DNA of 64,000 nucleotides, taken from Ignavibacteriales bacterium. Its GTDB lineage: Bacteria > Bacteroidota > Ignavibacteria > Ignavibacteriales > Melioribacteraceae. Where the stretch lies: assembly GCA_020635285.1 (NCBI GenBank), contig JACKAB010000007.1, positions 1-64,000 of the forward strand. The letters are read 5' to 3'. Numbering within the stretch: the stretch's first letter is position 1; every line of letters starts with the position of its first letter. The notes under the pieces are model-generated. The model worked only from the letters and a program-made list of their open reading frames with translations. It was not told where the DNA came from and made no database searches. The position numbers were made by a program, and so were the translations under genes. Positions 1 to 8,836 of the stretch are shown piece by piece.

Positions 1-535
1 TGTAAAAACCTCTTTCGCCTCCTTTTGACCAAAGTGGTCCTTGAGCTGCAACATATATTATATTTGAATTTTCTTTATTTACAGTAATTTTAGAAATATG
101 CTCTGTGTTTTTCAATCTTATATTTTTCCAGCTTTTTCCGCCATCTTCACTTTTGTAAATTCCGTCTCCATAACCTACATGCCTTCCGCCAACATTTTCT
201 CCTGTTCCAACCCAAATAACATTTGCATTGTTTGGATCAAGTGTTACGCACCCAATTGAATATGAGTTTTGATCATCAAAAATTGGTTCCCATGTTGTTC
301 CTGAATTTACTGTTTTCCAAACGCCGCCTGAGCTAACTGCCACATACCAAATATTATTATTTGTTGGATGAATTGCTATGTCCGCAATTCTGCCCGACAT
401 AAACGCAGGACCAATGCTTCTTAATTTTATATTAGCCAAACTAGAAGAGGAAACAAGAGTATCTTTTTTTGCTTGGGCTTTTAGACTAGAAATAGAAACA
501 GCAAAAAACAGAAGAATGATTAATAAGTTTTTCAT
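1..535 (-). CDS. Secreted BNR/VPS10-like repeat (propeller) protein, N-terminal part
   Basis: Reading leftward from the ATG at 535-533, the frame stays open to the window edge, so only about 178 N-terminal residues are present. A typical signal peptide (MKNLLIILLFFAVSISSLKA) is followed by repeats typical of secreted propellers of the sialidase/VPS10/YCF48 type, for example LRSIGPAFMSGRIADIAIHP, VWKTVNSGTTWEPI and IYKSEDGGKSWKNI. The SxDGGxSW-type Asp-box is the strongest sign. Family members in this phylum are usually about 1000 residues, periplasmic or exported, often annotated as glycosyl hydrolase BNR repeat proteins without a proven substrate. It has its own upstream gap, so it is probably transcribed from a promoter between 536 and 800. 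Fold is confident, function is not. Confidence 0.8.
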   Translation of the reverse strand, partial: MKNLLIILLFFAVSISSLKAQAKKDTLVSSSSLANIKLRSIGPAFMSGRIADIAIHPTNNNIWYVAVSSGGVWKTVNSGTTWEPIFDDQNSYSIGCVTLDPNNANVIWVGTGENVGGRHVGYGDGIYKSEDGGKSWKNIRLKNTEHISKITVNKENSNIIYVAAQGPLWSKGGERGFY

Positions 536-843
536 GGACTGGTTCCAAAATTTATTACGGTTGGATTTTATTTTATTGTGAAAATATTCAGATAATTTAT
601 TAATTCCAATATAGAAAAAAAGACTAAATTATTGAATTAATTTTATTATCTCTTTTCGGTTTTCATCTAAGTTGTTGTAGTGAAGCTTTAGTAACTTTTT
701 TATTATTAACTTTTGCAGAATAAATGATTGAAAAAATACACTGATCGTCATACGTGGGTTGTTTAAAAATAACTAAAATCTAAAAAGATTAAATTGTTTG
801 TATAGAGACATAAAATTTTTATGCCTCTATACTCTGTAATAAC
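536..843. other. Intergenic region with promoter of the propeller gene
   Basis: This 308-base AT-rich gap separates two minus-strand genes. It should contain the promoter for the propeller gene starting at 535. Apart from the hairpin at 800-832 downstream of the nitroreductase, I see no RNA gene, no small ORF I would defend and no clear repeat. Confidence 0.5.
800..832 (-). terminator. Hairpin after nitroreductase gene
   Basis: GTATAGAG at 800-807 pairs with CTCTATAC at 825-832, and the arms extend inward through CATAAAA/TTTTATG with one G-U pair. It begins about 11 bases beyond the nitroreductase stop, where a terminator for that minus-strand gene is expected. The following T tract is weak, so this is a likely but imperfect intrinsic terminator. 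Confidence 0.5.
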
Positions 844-1476
844 TTATTTTATTTCTGTAATTATCAAATCTTTTGGTTTTCTAACTTTTTTAAGATTTAC
901 TAGCCAATCATTTTCCGTGTCTCTATATCCAAGTGCCAAAAGAGTAACACTTCTAAGTCTTTTTTCTTTTAACCCCAGCAGCTCATTCATTTTTTCCGGA
1001 TCAAATCCTTCCATTGGGGTTGAGTCAACTTTTTGTTCCGCTGCAGCCGTAAGAGCTATTCCTAATGCAATATATGTTTGCTTAGCAGCATGATTAAAAT
1101 TATCATCACTTGACTTGCTGCCAAAAGAACTGATTAAGGAATTTTTATAATCATCCATTGCATTTTCTTTTAGACCCCTTTGTGAAATAATATTTGCGAA
1201 TGTTTCATTTATTCTTTCAGGTGTATACTTATCCCAAGCAGCAAAAACTAAAACGTGTGAGGAATCTGTAATTTGTGATTGGTTAAATGCAATAGGTTTC
1301 ATTTTTTCTTTTAGCTCTTGATTACTAACAACTATAATTTGGAATGGCTGTAATCCACTTGATGTTGGTGCAAGTCTTGCTGCTTCTAAAATATATTCAA
1401 CTTTTTCATCCGGAACCTTTTTGCCATTCATTTTCTTTGTAGCATAACGCCAATTTAAGTTTTCATGTAAGCCCAT
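844..1476 (-). CDS. Nitroreductase-family NAD(P)H-dependent FMN oxidoreductase
   Basis: A 210-residue protein of the normal length for NfsB-type nitroreductases. The N-terminus has the family pattern W(R)YATKKM...V..EKVEYILEAARLAPTSSGLQPF, which places FMN-phosphate and ring-binding residues, followed by FQIIVVSN. The C-terminal part has the VDSTPMEGFDPEKMNELLGL segment and LLALGYRD, as in NfsB and YdgI-like enzymes. Such proteins are cytoplasmic homodimers that reduce nitroaromatics, quinones or flavins. No signal peptide is seen. Two exact copies of TGTCTAAACA lie just upstream (1501 and 1531) and probably control it. Substrate cannot be read from sequence. Confidence 0.88.
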   Translation of the reverse strand: MGLHENLNWRYATKKMNGKKVPDEKVEYILEAARLAPTSSGLQPFQIIVVSNQELKEKMKPIAFNQSQITDSSHVLVFAAWDKYTPERINETFANIISQRGLKENAMDDYKNSLISSFGSKSSDDNFNHAAKQTYIALGIALTAAAEQKVDSTPMEGFDPEKMNELLGLKEKRLRSVTLLALGYRDTENDWLVNLKKVRKPKDLIITEIK

Positions 1477-1500
1477 AATTATTTCCTTTGTTTTTTTATA

Positions 1501-1540
1501 TGTCTAAACATTATATTAAATTATAATTAATGTCTAAACA
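1501..1540. promoter_or_regulatory. Two direct copies of TGTCTAAACA upstream of nitroreductase
   Basis: TGTCTAAACA occurs at 1501-1510 and again at 1531-1540, exactly 30 bases apart (about three helical turns). Each copy is itself a near-palindrome (TGTYTARACA). They lie 24-64 bases before the nitroreductase start at 1476, where a repressor or activator would bind. No obvious cognate regulator gene is adjacent. Confidence 0.45.
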
Positions 1541-1627
1541 TATAAAAATAATTCTATCCTTCCTAATTAATAATTTTTCTCAGTTTTATTTTCATGTGTC
1601 TTTAAAAGTACTCGATCGTTTTCTATT

Positions 1628-2766
1628 CTATATTAATTTTAATATTTCTTTTCTATGCTGGTCTAAGTGAGGTGGTGGAGTTAAATTTATTTGTTTGTTG
1701 TTGTTAATATCAGCTGAAAATGTTCTTACTCAATATAATTTTCCTTTTGATTTTACTTTTTAAAACTAATTTGTCTGTTTGTTTCTGCTTAAAACTTCTT
1801 TCAAATCTAATACAATTGCAGCCGGAATTTTATATTTATCTAACGCTTTTATTAAGTTTTTTGATTTCCAACTTAAAATATATTTTTCAATTATTGGTTT
1901 TAACTCATCTTTAATTTTTACTCGGTCTGCGTTTTTATTATATTTTTCACTTGAAAGAATTTTATCCTTATCAACGATGAGGCAAAATTTTTTTAAATTG
2001 TGAATCACTTCCAATTGCTAATAAAATAAATTTATCGTCTGCTGTTTTAAAAAAGTGAGCCGTAAGGATAAATATTTGGATGTTCGACCCTTTTCTATGA
2101 GGAACAACTCCGGTATTTAAATAATTTGTAGCTTGATTTGCAAGTGAGGAAATTCCCGCATCCAGAAGTGAACAGTGAACATAACTTCCATTTCCTGTTT
2201 TTAATTTATTTATATAAGCAAGTAAAATTGCTTCCTTAATTTGATGCGCAGTTAAAATATCTATTAAAGCAACCGGCATTTTTAGTGGCTCTTTTTCTGT
2301 ATAACCATTTATACTCATGAATCCTGAATAAGCTTGTATAACTGCATCAAAAGCGGTTCTTTCATCATCTAAGCCAAAACCTGTAATTTGGGCGTAAATA
2401 ATTTTGGGATTTATTTTTTTAATCGATTTATAATCAGCTTTCAGTTTTAAATCATCTCCATTTTAAAACTTACTGTTATTATATCAGAAACTGAGACTAA
2501 CTTTTTAAAAATTATATAATCTTCTTTTTTTTCAGATTAAGAGCTATTGATTTTTTACCAAAGTTAACTGCACAAAAGTAAGCTGAAATATCAGAGTCAC
2601 TTTTTTCTTCTGGTGTTTTCCAGCTTCTTGTTACATCACCACAAAGTTCTGGATTTTCTATTTTTATTACTTCAGCACCAAGTTCAGCAAAAAACATACC
2701 GACAGATGGTCCCGCTAATACTGATGATAATTCTAAAAGCCTAATTCCAGAAAAATATTTTTCATA
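1628..2766 (-). pseudogene. CaiB/BaiF-type (class III) CoA-transferase, broken by several frameshifts
   Basis: Fragments in different frames align in order to one class III CoA-transferase/alpha-methylacyl-CoA racemase-like protein of about 375 residues. From the N-terminus these are GIRLLELSSVLAGPSVGMFF, AELGAEVIKIENP, GDVTRSW, INPKIIYAQITGFG, a central segment with ALIDILTAHQ, and the C-terminal TPPPHLDQHRKEILKLI ending at 1628. The start is probably the ATG at 2766, since adding one T to a T run joins MKNIF to SGIRLL. Other breaks sit near 2525 (A run), near 2465 (A run), near 1985 (A/T run) and near 1745-1710. The family moves CoA between carboxylic acids. The breaks lie mostly in homopolymers, so sequence error is as likely as true decay. 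Confidence 0.8.
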
Positions 2767-3010
2767 GTGTTGATAACTAACTAAAAAGTGTTGGTAACAT
2801 TGTAATCATTTGTTGGCAATAATGAGTTATGAACGTATATGTTTTTCTACTTAGCTGTTTGTTAAAGTTATGAACAATTGTAAAAATCTATTAGTCTGCA
2901 AAACAGCTTATAAATAGACTAATTCTTAGTTATCCACATATTAACATGCTTATTCTTTATTATTCTTTTAAATATATATACAATATTTAAATATATGTAT
3001 GTTGATAAAC

Positions 3011-4027
3011 CTAATTATATAACTCAACTGTTGGTTCCGTATCTTTAGTTATATAACCCTAAACATTCCATCTGTATTAAACGACATAACTATATTACCT
3101 TTTTATCAATACCAATTATGCCGCCTTTAGCATTTTGTTTTACTAACTTATTTTTAATTACATGATCAGCAGCTTCTTTAAGAGTAAACTTACTATATTC
3201 CATTAATGCCGAAATATCATAGGAAACAACGTTTCTAATAAAAAACTCACCATGACCAGTTGCAGATAAAGCGCACGTTTTATTATTTGCATAAGTTCCG
3301 GCTCCGATTATAGGAGAATCACCAACTCTTCCAAATTTTTACCAGCCATTCCGCCTGTTGAAGTTCCTGCAGCCAGATTTCCGTTTTTATCAATTGCAAC
3401 GCAGCCGACAGTTCAAACTTGTAATCAGTATTTTCTATACTTGCAATGGCTTTACTTTTATTATATTCTTCAATTCTTTCTTCGGTTTTGAAATAATTAT
3501 TATCTACTTTCTGCATTCCAAATTCGTCTGCAAACTTTTCTGCACCTTCTCCAAAAAGTAAAACGTGAGGTGAGTGTTCCATTACAAATCTGGCTAACGT
3601 AATTGGATTTTTAATATGCTTTAAACTCGCAACACCGCCGGCACTAATATCTTTGCCGTTCATAATTGATGCGTCTAGTTCTACGTTTCCATCTTCTGTA
3701 AAAACAGCCCTTTTCCCCGCATTAAATAATGGTGAATCTTCTAAAACTCTTATTACAGTTTCAACAGCATCAACAGAGCTGCCGCCCTCGGTCAAAATTT
3801 CTTTGCCAAGAATTAATGCCTCGCTTAATTTATCTTTATATAATTTTTTTCTTCTTCTTCGGTATATCTGCCTTTATAAATATTTCCGGCACCTCCGTGA
3901 ATAACCAACGCGTATTCATTAACTCTGTTTTTTTTGAGTCCACAGAGTCATTATTTTTTATTTCTTTTACGCAAGAGGTTAAAAGTAAAATAGAAAGCAG
4001 AAAAATTGCTAAATAAAATTTTGTCAT
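3011..4027 (-). pseudogene. Isoaspartyl peptidase/L-asparaginase (Ntn-hydrolase) lipoprotein, frameshifted
   Basis: The fragments together make a plant-type isoaspartyl peptidase/asparaginase. The start at 4027 gives a lipoprotein signal (LSILLLTSC). The frame then needs correction near 3930 to read YALVIHGGAGNIYKGRYTEE, near 3840 to join DKLSEALILGKEI to TEGGSSVDAVE, and near 3414 to read TVGCVAIDKNGNLAAGTSTG, where the Thr of TVG would be the autocatalytic nucleophile. Next come DSPIIGAGTY, SATGHGEFFIRNVVSYDI and GGIIGIDKKGN. The C-terminal FNTDGMFRGYITKDTEP ends at 3011. The family cleaves isoaspartyl dipeptides or asparagine after self-processing. At least five indels interrupt it. Identity is sure, intactness is not. 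Confidence 0.8.
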
Positions 4028-4172
4028 ATTTAAATTTCCTTAATATTTTAGGAGTGATAATTAAGCAAGTATAAAATAAAAAAAATTAGAGTCATTAATT
4101 ATTTTATTAAGGGATAAGATTTTTATTTTATTTGTCTAATTGTTTTAATAGATAGTTAAATACCTAAAAAAT

Positions 4173-5174
4173 ATGTCAAACATAGAATTAATAAAATACT
4201 TTGCATCAATTGATAAACCATTGATTTTTGAAATTAATGATATAGTATTTAGCAGTAATCATCCGCAAAAAGAAAACTTAAATTACTATTTAGAAAATAT
4301 TGATGAATATAACATAAATGAAATTCTTTCAAATAATGATTACAAATTATTTGGGAAACAAATGAAACCTTTGAGTTGGCGTGATAATGCAAAAATATCT
4401 TATGCAAAATCACATTTAGATAAGGAGATTGGAAGATTTCGTTTAGATTTTCTTTTAAATGACAGTATCAATCCTACAACGCCCTATGATTTGACTGAGT
4501 TTAAAGACATAGAAATTGACGATAATAATTTAATTTCAATTTCAAAAATGCAAGAAATTCTTAAATCAAGTAAAAGAATATTCCAAATTCTTTTAACTTT
4601 ACCTGTTCCAAATTCCATGTATTGGTGTGCTGCGCATTTATTTGCCTTGAGTAAAACTTGTGATGTAAAAGTCAGACTAGATCCGTTTTTAATTTTTAAT
4701 AAAGATGGGTTTAGTCAAATGAACTATAAAATGTTCATTTATGGGAAACCACCTGACTTAAATTCATATAATTCCTTAAAAGAGACAACTCATGTAAGAT
4801 GGATGGATGATCAGTATGATTTTTCTCAAACCCAATTTACAGATGCTGTTTGGATTCCAAAAGAAAATGAAGTACATATTATTTTTGAAGAAATCCCCAA
4901 AACGCATGCTTATTATTATCGTGCAAGTAGATATTTTCATACTATTTTTAATAAAGAAACTAATAAAATAGAACATTTTGATGGTGCAATAAGAATCTAT
5001 AATAAGTATGAGATTGAAAAGAGAATAAATTGCCATGTAAAACACGTTGGAAAAATTGGTAAACGAGTTAAGGTTTTTCAGATTGACTCGGAAGTTGATG
5101 TTGAAAAATGGAGTAATGTCGCATCATCATTTTTTGTGTGGAATGATGATGTAAAAAACTATTTTAGTAATTAA
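4173..5174 (+). CDS. Uncharacterised 333-residue cytoplasmic protein
   Basis: I do not recognise a family. The protein has no signal peptide or membrane segment and is rich in aromatic and charged residues (for example MYWCAAHLFALSKT and THVRWMDDQYDFSQTQF). There are no obvious catalytic repeats or metal-binding clusters. The codon use and AT content match the neighbours, and the frame is intact over 1 kb, so it is very likely expressed. It is followed 77 bases later by a TfoX-N gene, and the two may share a transcript. Prediction stops at 'soluble hypothetical protein'. Confidence 0.75.
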   Translation: MSNIELIKYFASIDKPLIFEINDIVFSSNHPQKENLNYYLENIDEYNINEILSNNDYKLFGKQMKPLSWRDNAKISYAKSHLDKEIGRFRLDFLLNDSINPTTPYDLTEFKDIEIDDNNLISISKMQEILKSSKRIFQILLTLPVPNSMYWCAAHLFALSKTCDVKVRLDPFLIFNKDGFSQMNYKMFIYGKPPDLNSYNSLKETTHVRWMDDQYDFSQTQFTDAVWIPKENEVHIIFEEIPKTHAYYYRASRYFHTIFNKETNKIEHFDGAIRIYNKYEIEKRINCHVKHVGKIGKRVKVFQIDSEVDVEKWSNVASSFFVWNDDVKNYFSN

Positions 5175-5251
5175 AAGGTGTATAACGTCTTAAATAAGGA
5201 AAAAGTCAAGAGGATAAAATTATTTATCCCAAAAGAAATAGGTTAAAATAA

Positions 5252-5625
5252 ATGGCTTCAAAACTAGAGTTTGTAAAATATATAGCTGAGCAACTAAGTA
5301 ATTTACATGATGTTGAATACAAATATATGTTTGGTGAATATGCACTTTATTATAATAAAAAAGTAGTTGCACTAATTTGTGATGATCAGTTATTTGTAAA
5401 ACTAACTGAAGCAGGAAGAAATTTTATTGGTAATGTTGTTGAAGCACCCGCATATCCGGGAGCAAAACCATCTTTTTAATTGAAGGCAAAATAGAATATA
5501 AAGATTGGTTAAGCGAGTTAATAAAGATAACCGAGAAAGAACTCCCAAAACCAAAACCTAAAAAAAAAGCAAAAAAAATAATATATTTCCACAGAGGTTT
5601 TAAGTGTTTTTTTAAAAAGATTTAA
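5252..5625 (+). CDS. TfoX N-terminal-domain protein (one frameshift)
   Basis: The first 75 residues match the TfoX N-terminal domain, with YKYMFGEYALYYNKKVVALICDDQLFVKLTEAG and the APAYPGAKPSF segment. The frame closes at a TAA directly after CCATCTTTTT. One extra T there continues it into LIEGKIEYKDWLSELIKITE followed by a lysine/proline-rich tail. That matches the domain's usual final helix and the total length of about 110-125 residues. In gamma-proteobacteria TfoX regulates competence, but isolated N-domain proteins like this are widespread and their role is unknown, so I do not assign a competence function. Confidence 0.75.
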
Positions 5626-5703
5626 ATATTTTAAAATAAATTAAGTTATTTTAGACCAGAAAATTTATTCAATCGGGATTCTACAAAACAATGGAAAAAT
5701 AAA

Positions 5704-6804
5704 ATGAAGAAGAGATTAATATTTTTTTCAATATTATTTTTTGCAACAATAGTTTATTCTCAAGAATATTCTCCTCAATTTAAAATGTTGGAACAAGTAA
5801 AAACAACTTCGGTTAAGAACCAAGGAAAAACAGGCACATGCTGGGCTTTTGCATCAACATCTTTTGTGGAAACAGAACTTTTAAGAATGGGTTTTGATGA
5901 AATAGATCTTTCAGAAATGTTTACTGTCAGGCATAAACTTTTACCAATGGCAGAAAAATATATTAGATATCACGGAAAAACAAACTTTGGAGACGGAGGA
6001 CTAGCGCATGATTTATTAAACGTGGTTAGTGAATTTGGCTTTGTGCCCGAAGACGTTTATACTGGCAAAAACATTGGCTTAAAAGAACATAATCAAAAGG
6101 AAATGATGAATGTTCTACAAGGAATGTTAGATGGAACTTTAAAGGAAGATATTCTTACTCCAAAATGGAAAGATGCAATTGAAGCCGTATTAAATACATA
6201 TTTAGGAGCCCTGCCTCAAAAATTTAATTATAAAGGAAAAGAATATACACCCAAATCTTTTAGAGATTTCACCGGCTTTAATCCGGATAATTATGTTGAA
6301 ATTACATCTTATATGGACGCACCTTTTTATACAAAGTATAATTTAGAATTACCGGATAATTGGAGCAACAATGAGTTTTATAATGTTCCAATAAATGAGT
6401 TGGTTGAAGTTATTGATAATGCAATTAAAAATGGTTACTCCGTTTGTTGGGATGGCGACAGCGGAAAAGATGATTTTTATAGATCAGAAGGCTACGCAGT
6501 AATTCCGGTTGATGAAAAAGAAAATAGTTTTCCTCAAACCGAAAAAAATATAACTCAAGAGATGCGACAAGATGCATTTGAAACTTTTGACGTAACCGAT
6601 GATCATTTAATGCAGTTGGTCGGAATTGCCGAAGACCAAAACGGCACAAAATTTTATTATACTAAAAACTCTTGGGGAACAGAAGGAAAAATATATGATG
6701 GTTATTGGTATATGTCCGAACCATATGTAAGATTAAAAACAATTGCAATAATGGTGCACAAAGACTCAATTCCACAAAATATTAAAGAAAAACTAGGATT
6801 GTAA
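5704..6804 (+). CDS. Secreted C1-family cysteine peptidase (bleomycin hydrolase/PepC-like)
   Basis: The 366-residue protein has a signal peptide (MKKRLIFFSILFFATIVYSQ) and a papain-fold bleomycin-hydrolase-like domain. The active site is readable: Gln40 and Cys46 in VKNQGKTGTCWAFAS, His301 in VTDDHLMQLVGI, and Asn322 in YYTKNSWG. Bleomycin hydrolases and PepC are normally cytoplasmic, hexameric aminopeptidases of about 450 residues. This one is shorter and exported, a form common in Bacteroidota-like genomes. Its likely role is trimming peptides in the periplasm or outside the cell. It stands alone, with a possible hairpin at 6930-6949 downstream. Confidence 0.88.
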   Translation: MKKRLIFFSILFFATIVYSQEYSPQFKMLEQVKTTSVKNQGKTGTCWAFASTSFVETELLRMGFDEIDLSEMFTVRHKLLPMAEKYIRYHGKTNFGDGGLAHDLLNVVSEFGFVPEDVYTGKNIGLKEHNQKEMMNVLQGMLDGTLKEDILTPKWKDAIEAVLNTYLGALPQKFNYKGKEYTPKSFRDFTGFNPDNYVEITSYMDAPFYTKYNLELPDNWSNNEFYNVPINELVEVIDNAIKNGYSVCWDGDSGKDDFYRSEGYAVIPVDEKENSFPQTEKNITQEMRQDAFETFDVTDDHLMQLVGIAEDQNGTKFYYTKNSWGTEGKIYDGYWYMSEPYVRLKTIAIMVHKDSIPQNIKEKLGL

Positions 6805-6929
6805 AAAGAGATAAAAAAGCTAGAGTATAGAAATAAGAAGAGGACAAAGTCATTGCGAGAAGTTTTTTCAAGGTAAACTGCAAAGAGATAAATAAGTAAT
6901 AATGCAGTAAATAGTTATTAAAACCTCAT

Positions 6930-6949
6930 TTTGTCGATAATCCGACAAA
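6930..6949. promoter_or_regulatory. Inverted repeat TTTGTCG-N6-CGACAAA
   Basis: A perfect 7-base inverted repeat with a 6-base spacer lies between the cysteine peptidase and the small gene at 7032. It could be a regulator site for the small gene or a short hairpin. There is no T tract after it, so a terminator is less likely. Confidence 0.3.
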
Positions 6950-7031
6950 CCAACTCAAATTAATGGAACAATTTTAACCATTCGGAAGTCTATATAGTTA
7001 TAATTATTTTAAATGTAAGAAAGGGGTGACT

Positions 7032-7277
7032 ATGAACACGAAAAGCATAGAAAATCCATTATCTGAATTAATAAGTGATGAAATTTTTGATATTCTTGAT
7101 AGCCGCGGTTTAATTAATAAAAAGTCTGTCCGCGATTATATGATTAGAAAAAGATTTGACTCACTTAGAAATAACGAACTTAGCGCAGGCGAGGCTATTG
7201 AAAAAATTCAAAAAGATTATCCATATCTTCAATTCGACTCAATTAGAAAAATAATATATAACAGACCTCAAGCTTAA
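7032..7277 (+). CDS. Small uncharacterised protein (81 residues)
   Basis: A short soluble, highly charged protein with no signal peptide. A GTG at 7026 is in frame, but the ATG at 7032 has AAAGGGG 6-8 bases upstream, so I prefer ATG. The sequence has a predicted helical middle (EIFDILDSRGLINKKSVRDY) and ends YPYLQFDSIRKIIYN. This pattern resembles a small family I associate with Chlorobi/Ignavibacteria, but I cannot name a function. A good intrinsic terminator follows at 7309-7340, so it is a single-gene transcript. Confidence 0.65.
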   Translation: MNTKSIENPLSELISDEIFDILDSRGLINKKSVRDYMIRKRFDSLRNNELSAGEAIEKIQKDYPYLQFDSIRKIIYNRPQA

Positions 7278-7308
7278 TCTCCTAAGTTAGATAATGTCTA
7301 AATAAAAG

Positions 7309-7340
7309 AAGGCAGAAACCTACACTGCCTTTTTTTATTT
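7309..7340 (+). terminator. Rho-independent terminator
   Basis: AAGGCAG at 7309-7315 pairs with CTGCCTT at 7325-7331 around a 9-base loop and runs into TTTTTTTATTTT. It ends the small gene at 7032-7277 and isolates the thioredoxin pair downstream. Confidence 0.85.
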
Positions 7341-7453
7341 TAAACTAAATTATTAATAATTCTTTAAAGCATATAAAAATACTTTAGAATCTAAAATATA
7401 TTCCTTGCATCAAACATTGATAAAAACTACAAATTATACTAAAAGGAATAAAA

Positions 7454-7801
7454 ATGACACTTCAAACAGATTTATCTCACATAACAACTGCTGATGAACT
7501 TAAAAAAGCAATCACAGAAAATGAAAACGTAATGGTTTGCTGTGGAAGAATGGGACCAATGTGCGTTCCGGTTTATGGCGTTATGGAAGAGTTGGAAAAC
7601 CAATATACAAATGTTAAATTTTTTGACATGGCTTTTGATTCTCCCGAAGCTCATATAATTAGAAACTTACCTGAATGCCAAAGTTTTGCCGGGCTACCTT
7701 TTACTGTTTATTATAAAAATGGAAAAGTTGCTAAAGCAACATCAAGCATACAAAATATGGAACAAGTAACAGAAATTTTAGATTCAGAATTTAAGAGCTA
7801 A
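7454..7801 (+). CDS. Thioredoxin-like protein with atypical active site
   Basis: A 115-residue thioredoxin-fold protein encoded two bases upstream of thioredoxin reductase. The fold is supported by the beta strand before the active site (ENVMVCC), the helix after it (VPVYGVMEELENQY), the cis-proline loop GLPFTVYYKNGK and the C-terminal helix. The active-site loop is unusual. Where thioredoxins have WCGPC, this protein has MGPM (Met33 to Met36), with Cys29, Cys30 and Cys37 flanking it, so the reactive cysteine pair must be Cys29 or Cys30 with Cys37, or the protein works differently. The coupling to the reductase suggests it is the reductase's partner. No signal peptide. Confidence 0.8.
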   Translation: MTLQTDLSHITTADELKKAITENENVMVCCGRMGPMCVPVYGVMEELENQYTNVKFFDMAFDSPEAHIIRNLPECQSFAGLPFTVYYKNGKVAKATSSIQNMEQVTEILDSEFKS

Positions 7802-7803
7802 TC

Positions 7804-8745
7804 ATGGAAAACATTTTTGATGTTATTATAATCGGCGGTGGTCCAGCTGGACTAACCGCTGGAATTTATTTATCAAGGGCAAAGGTAAAAACTCTTATTT
7901 TAAATGAGGGTACGGCTGGCGGACAAATGGTTTTAACTCATGAAGTCGCCAATTATCCCGGAATAGAAAATATAAGTGGTTATCAACTTTCGAGGAATAT
8001 GAAAAAACAAGCCGAGTCTTTTGGTTGTGAAATTAAGGCAAATATTAGAGTAACAAACTTAGATTTAGATAAGGACATAAAGTCGATAGAAGTCAAAAAT
8101 AGAGAAACGTACTTTTCTAAAGCTGTAATTTTAGCAACCGGCGGAAAGTCAAGAACCATAGGTGTTCCGGGAGAAGATAAATTTAAAGGAATGGGAATTT
8201 CTTATTGTGCTACTTGCGATGGTGATTTTTTTCAAGATAAAAACATTATTGTAGTCGGCGGCGGAAACTCTGCATTAGAAGAAGCTGTTTCCTTAACCAA
8301 ATATGCAAGCTCGGTAATCGTTGTTCATCAGTTTGATCATTTTCAAGCATTTGAAAGTGCAATCAGAGAAGCAAAAGAAAATCCAAAAGTTAGTTTTATT
8401 ATGGAATCTGAAATTCAAGAATTTCTTGGCGATGAAAAACTAGAAGGCGTTATAATTAAAAATATGCGCACCGGTGAAATAAGTGAAAAAGAAATTGATG
8501 GAGTATTTGTTTTAATTGGTTATGTTCCAAGCACAGAAAAAGTAAAAGGTCTTGTTGAGTTAAATAAAAGAAACGAAATAATTACAGATGAAAACATGGC
8601 TACAAATATTCCAGGTGTTTTTGCAGCAGGCGATTCACGTCAAAAAAGATACAGACAAGTAACAACCGCAGTGAGCGATGGAACAATTGCTGCGCTTGCT
8701 TCTATTGAGTATATAGAAAATTTAAAGAAGGAAGTTTTAGTTTAA
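7804..8745 (+). CDS. trxB: Thioredoxin reductase-like flavoenzyme
   Basis: A 313-residue protein of the low-molecular-weight thioredoxin reductase type. FAD binding is seen in IIIGGGPAGLTAGIYLSRA and in the C-terminal GVFAAGDSRQKRYRQVTTAVSDG. The redox motif is CATC (Cys135, Cys138). The second nucleotide-binding site has VVGGGNSALEEA. The NADPH-specificity motif HRRxxxR, which binds the 2'-phosphate, is replaced by HQFDHFQ (175-181), so all three arginines are missing. NADH or another donor is therefore more likely than NADPH. It forms a two-gene operon with the thioredoxin-like gene. Confidence 0.9.
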   Translation: MENIFDVIIIGGGPAGLTAGIYLSRAKVKTLILNEGTAGGQMVLTHEVANYPGIENISGYQLSRNMKKQAESFGCEIKANIRVTNLDLDKDIKSIEVKNRETYFSKAVILATGGKSRTIGVPGEDKFKGMGISYCATCDGDFFQDKNIIVVGGGNSALEEAVSLTKYASSVIVVHQFDHFQAFESAIREAKENPKVSFIMESEIQEFLGDEKLEGVIIKNMRTGEISEKEIDGVFVLIGYVPSTEKVKGLVELNKRNEIITDENMATNIPGVFAAGDSRQKRYRQVTTAVSDGTIAALASIEYIENLKKEVLV

Positions 8746-8762
8746 AAGACAAGAGTTGTTCT

Positions 8763-8790
8763 GCCGGATTCAGTTATTTTGAATACCGGC
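8763..8790 (+). terminator. Possible terminator hairpin after trxB
   Basis: GCCGGATTCA (8763-8772) pairs with TGAAT-A-CCGGC (8780-8790) with one bulge. It lies 18 bases after the trxB stop and before the convergent membrane-protein gene. No T tract follows, so termination strength is uncertain. Confidence 0.4.
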
Positions 8791-8836
8791 ATCTGGTAAA
8801 TAAATAACGTAAATTATCTCTGTGTGCTCAAGGTTT

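Noticed and set aside
5252..5625. Competence regulator TfoX
   Set aside because: Only the N-terminal domain is present and no competence genes are near, so a competence role is not supported.
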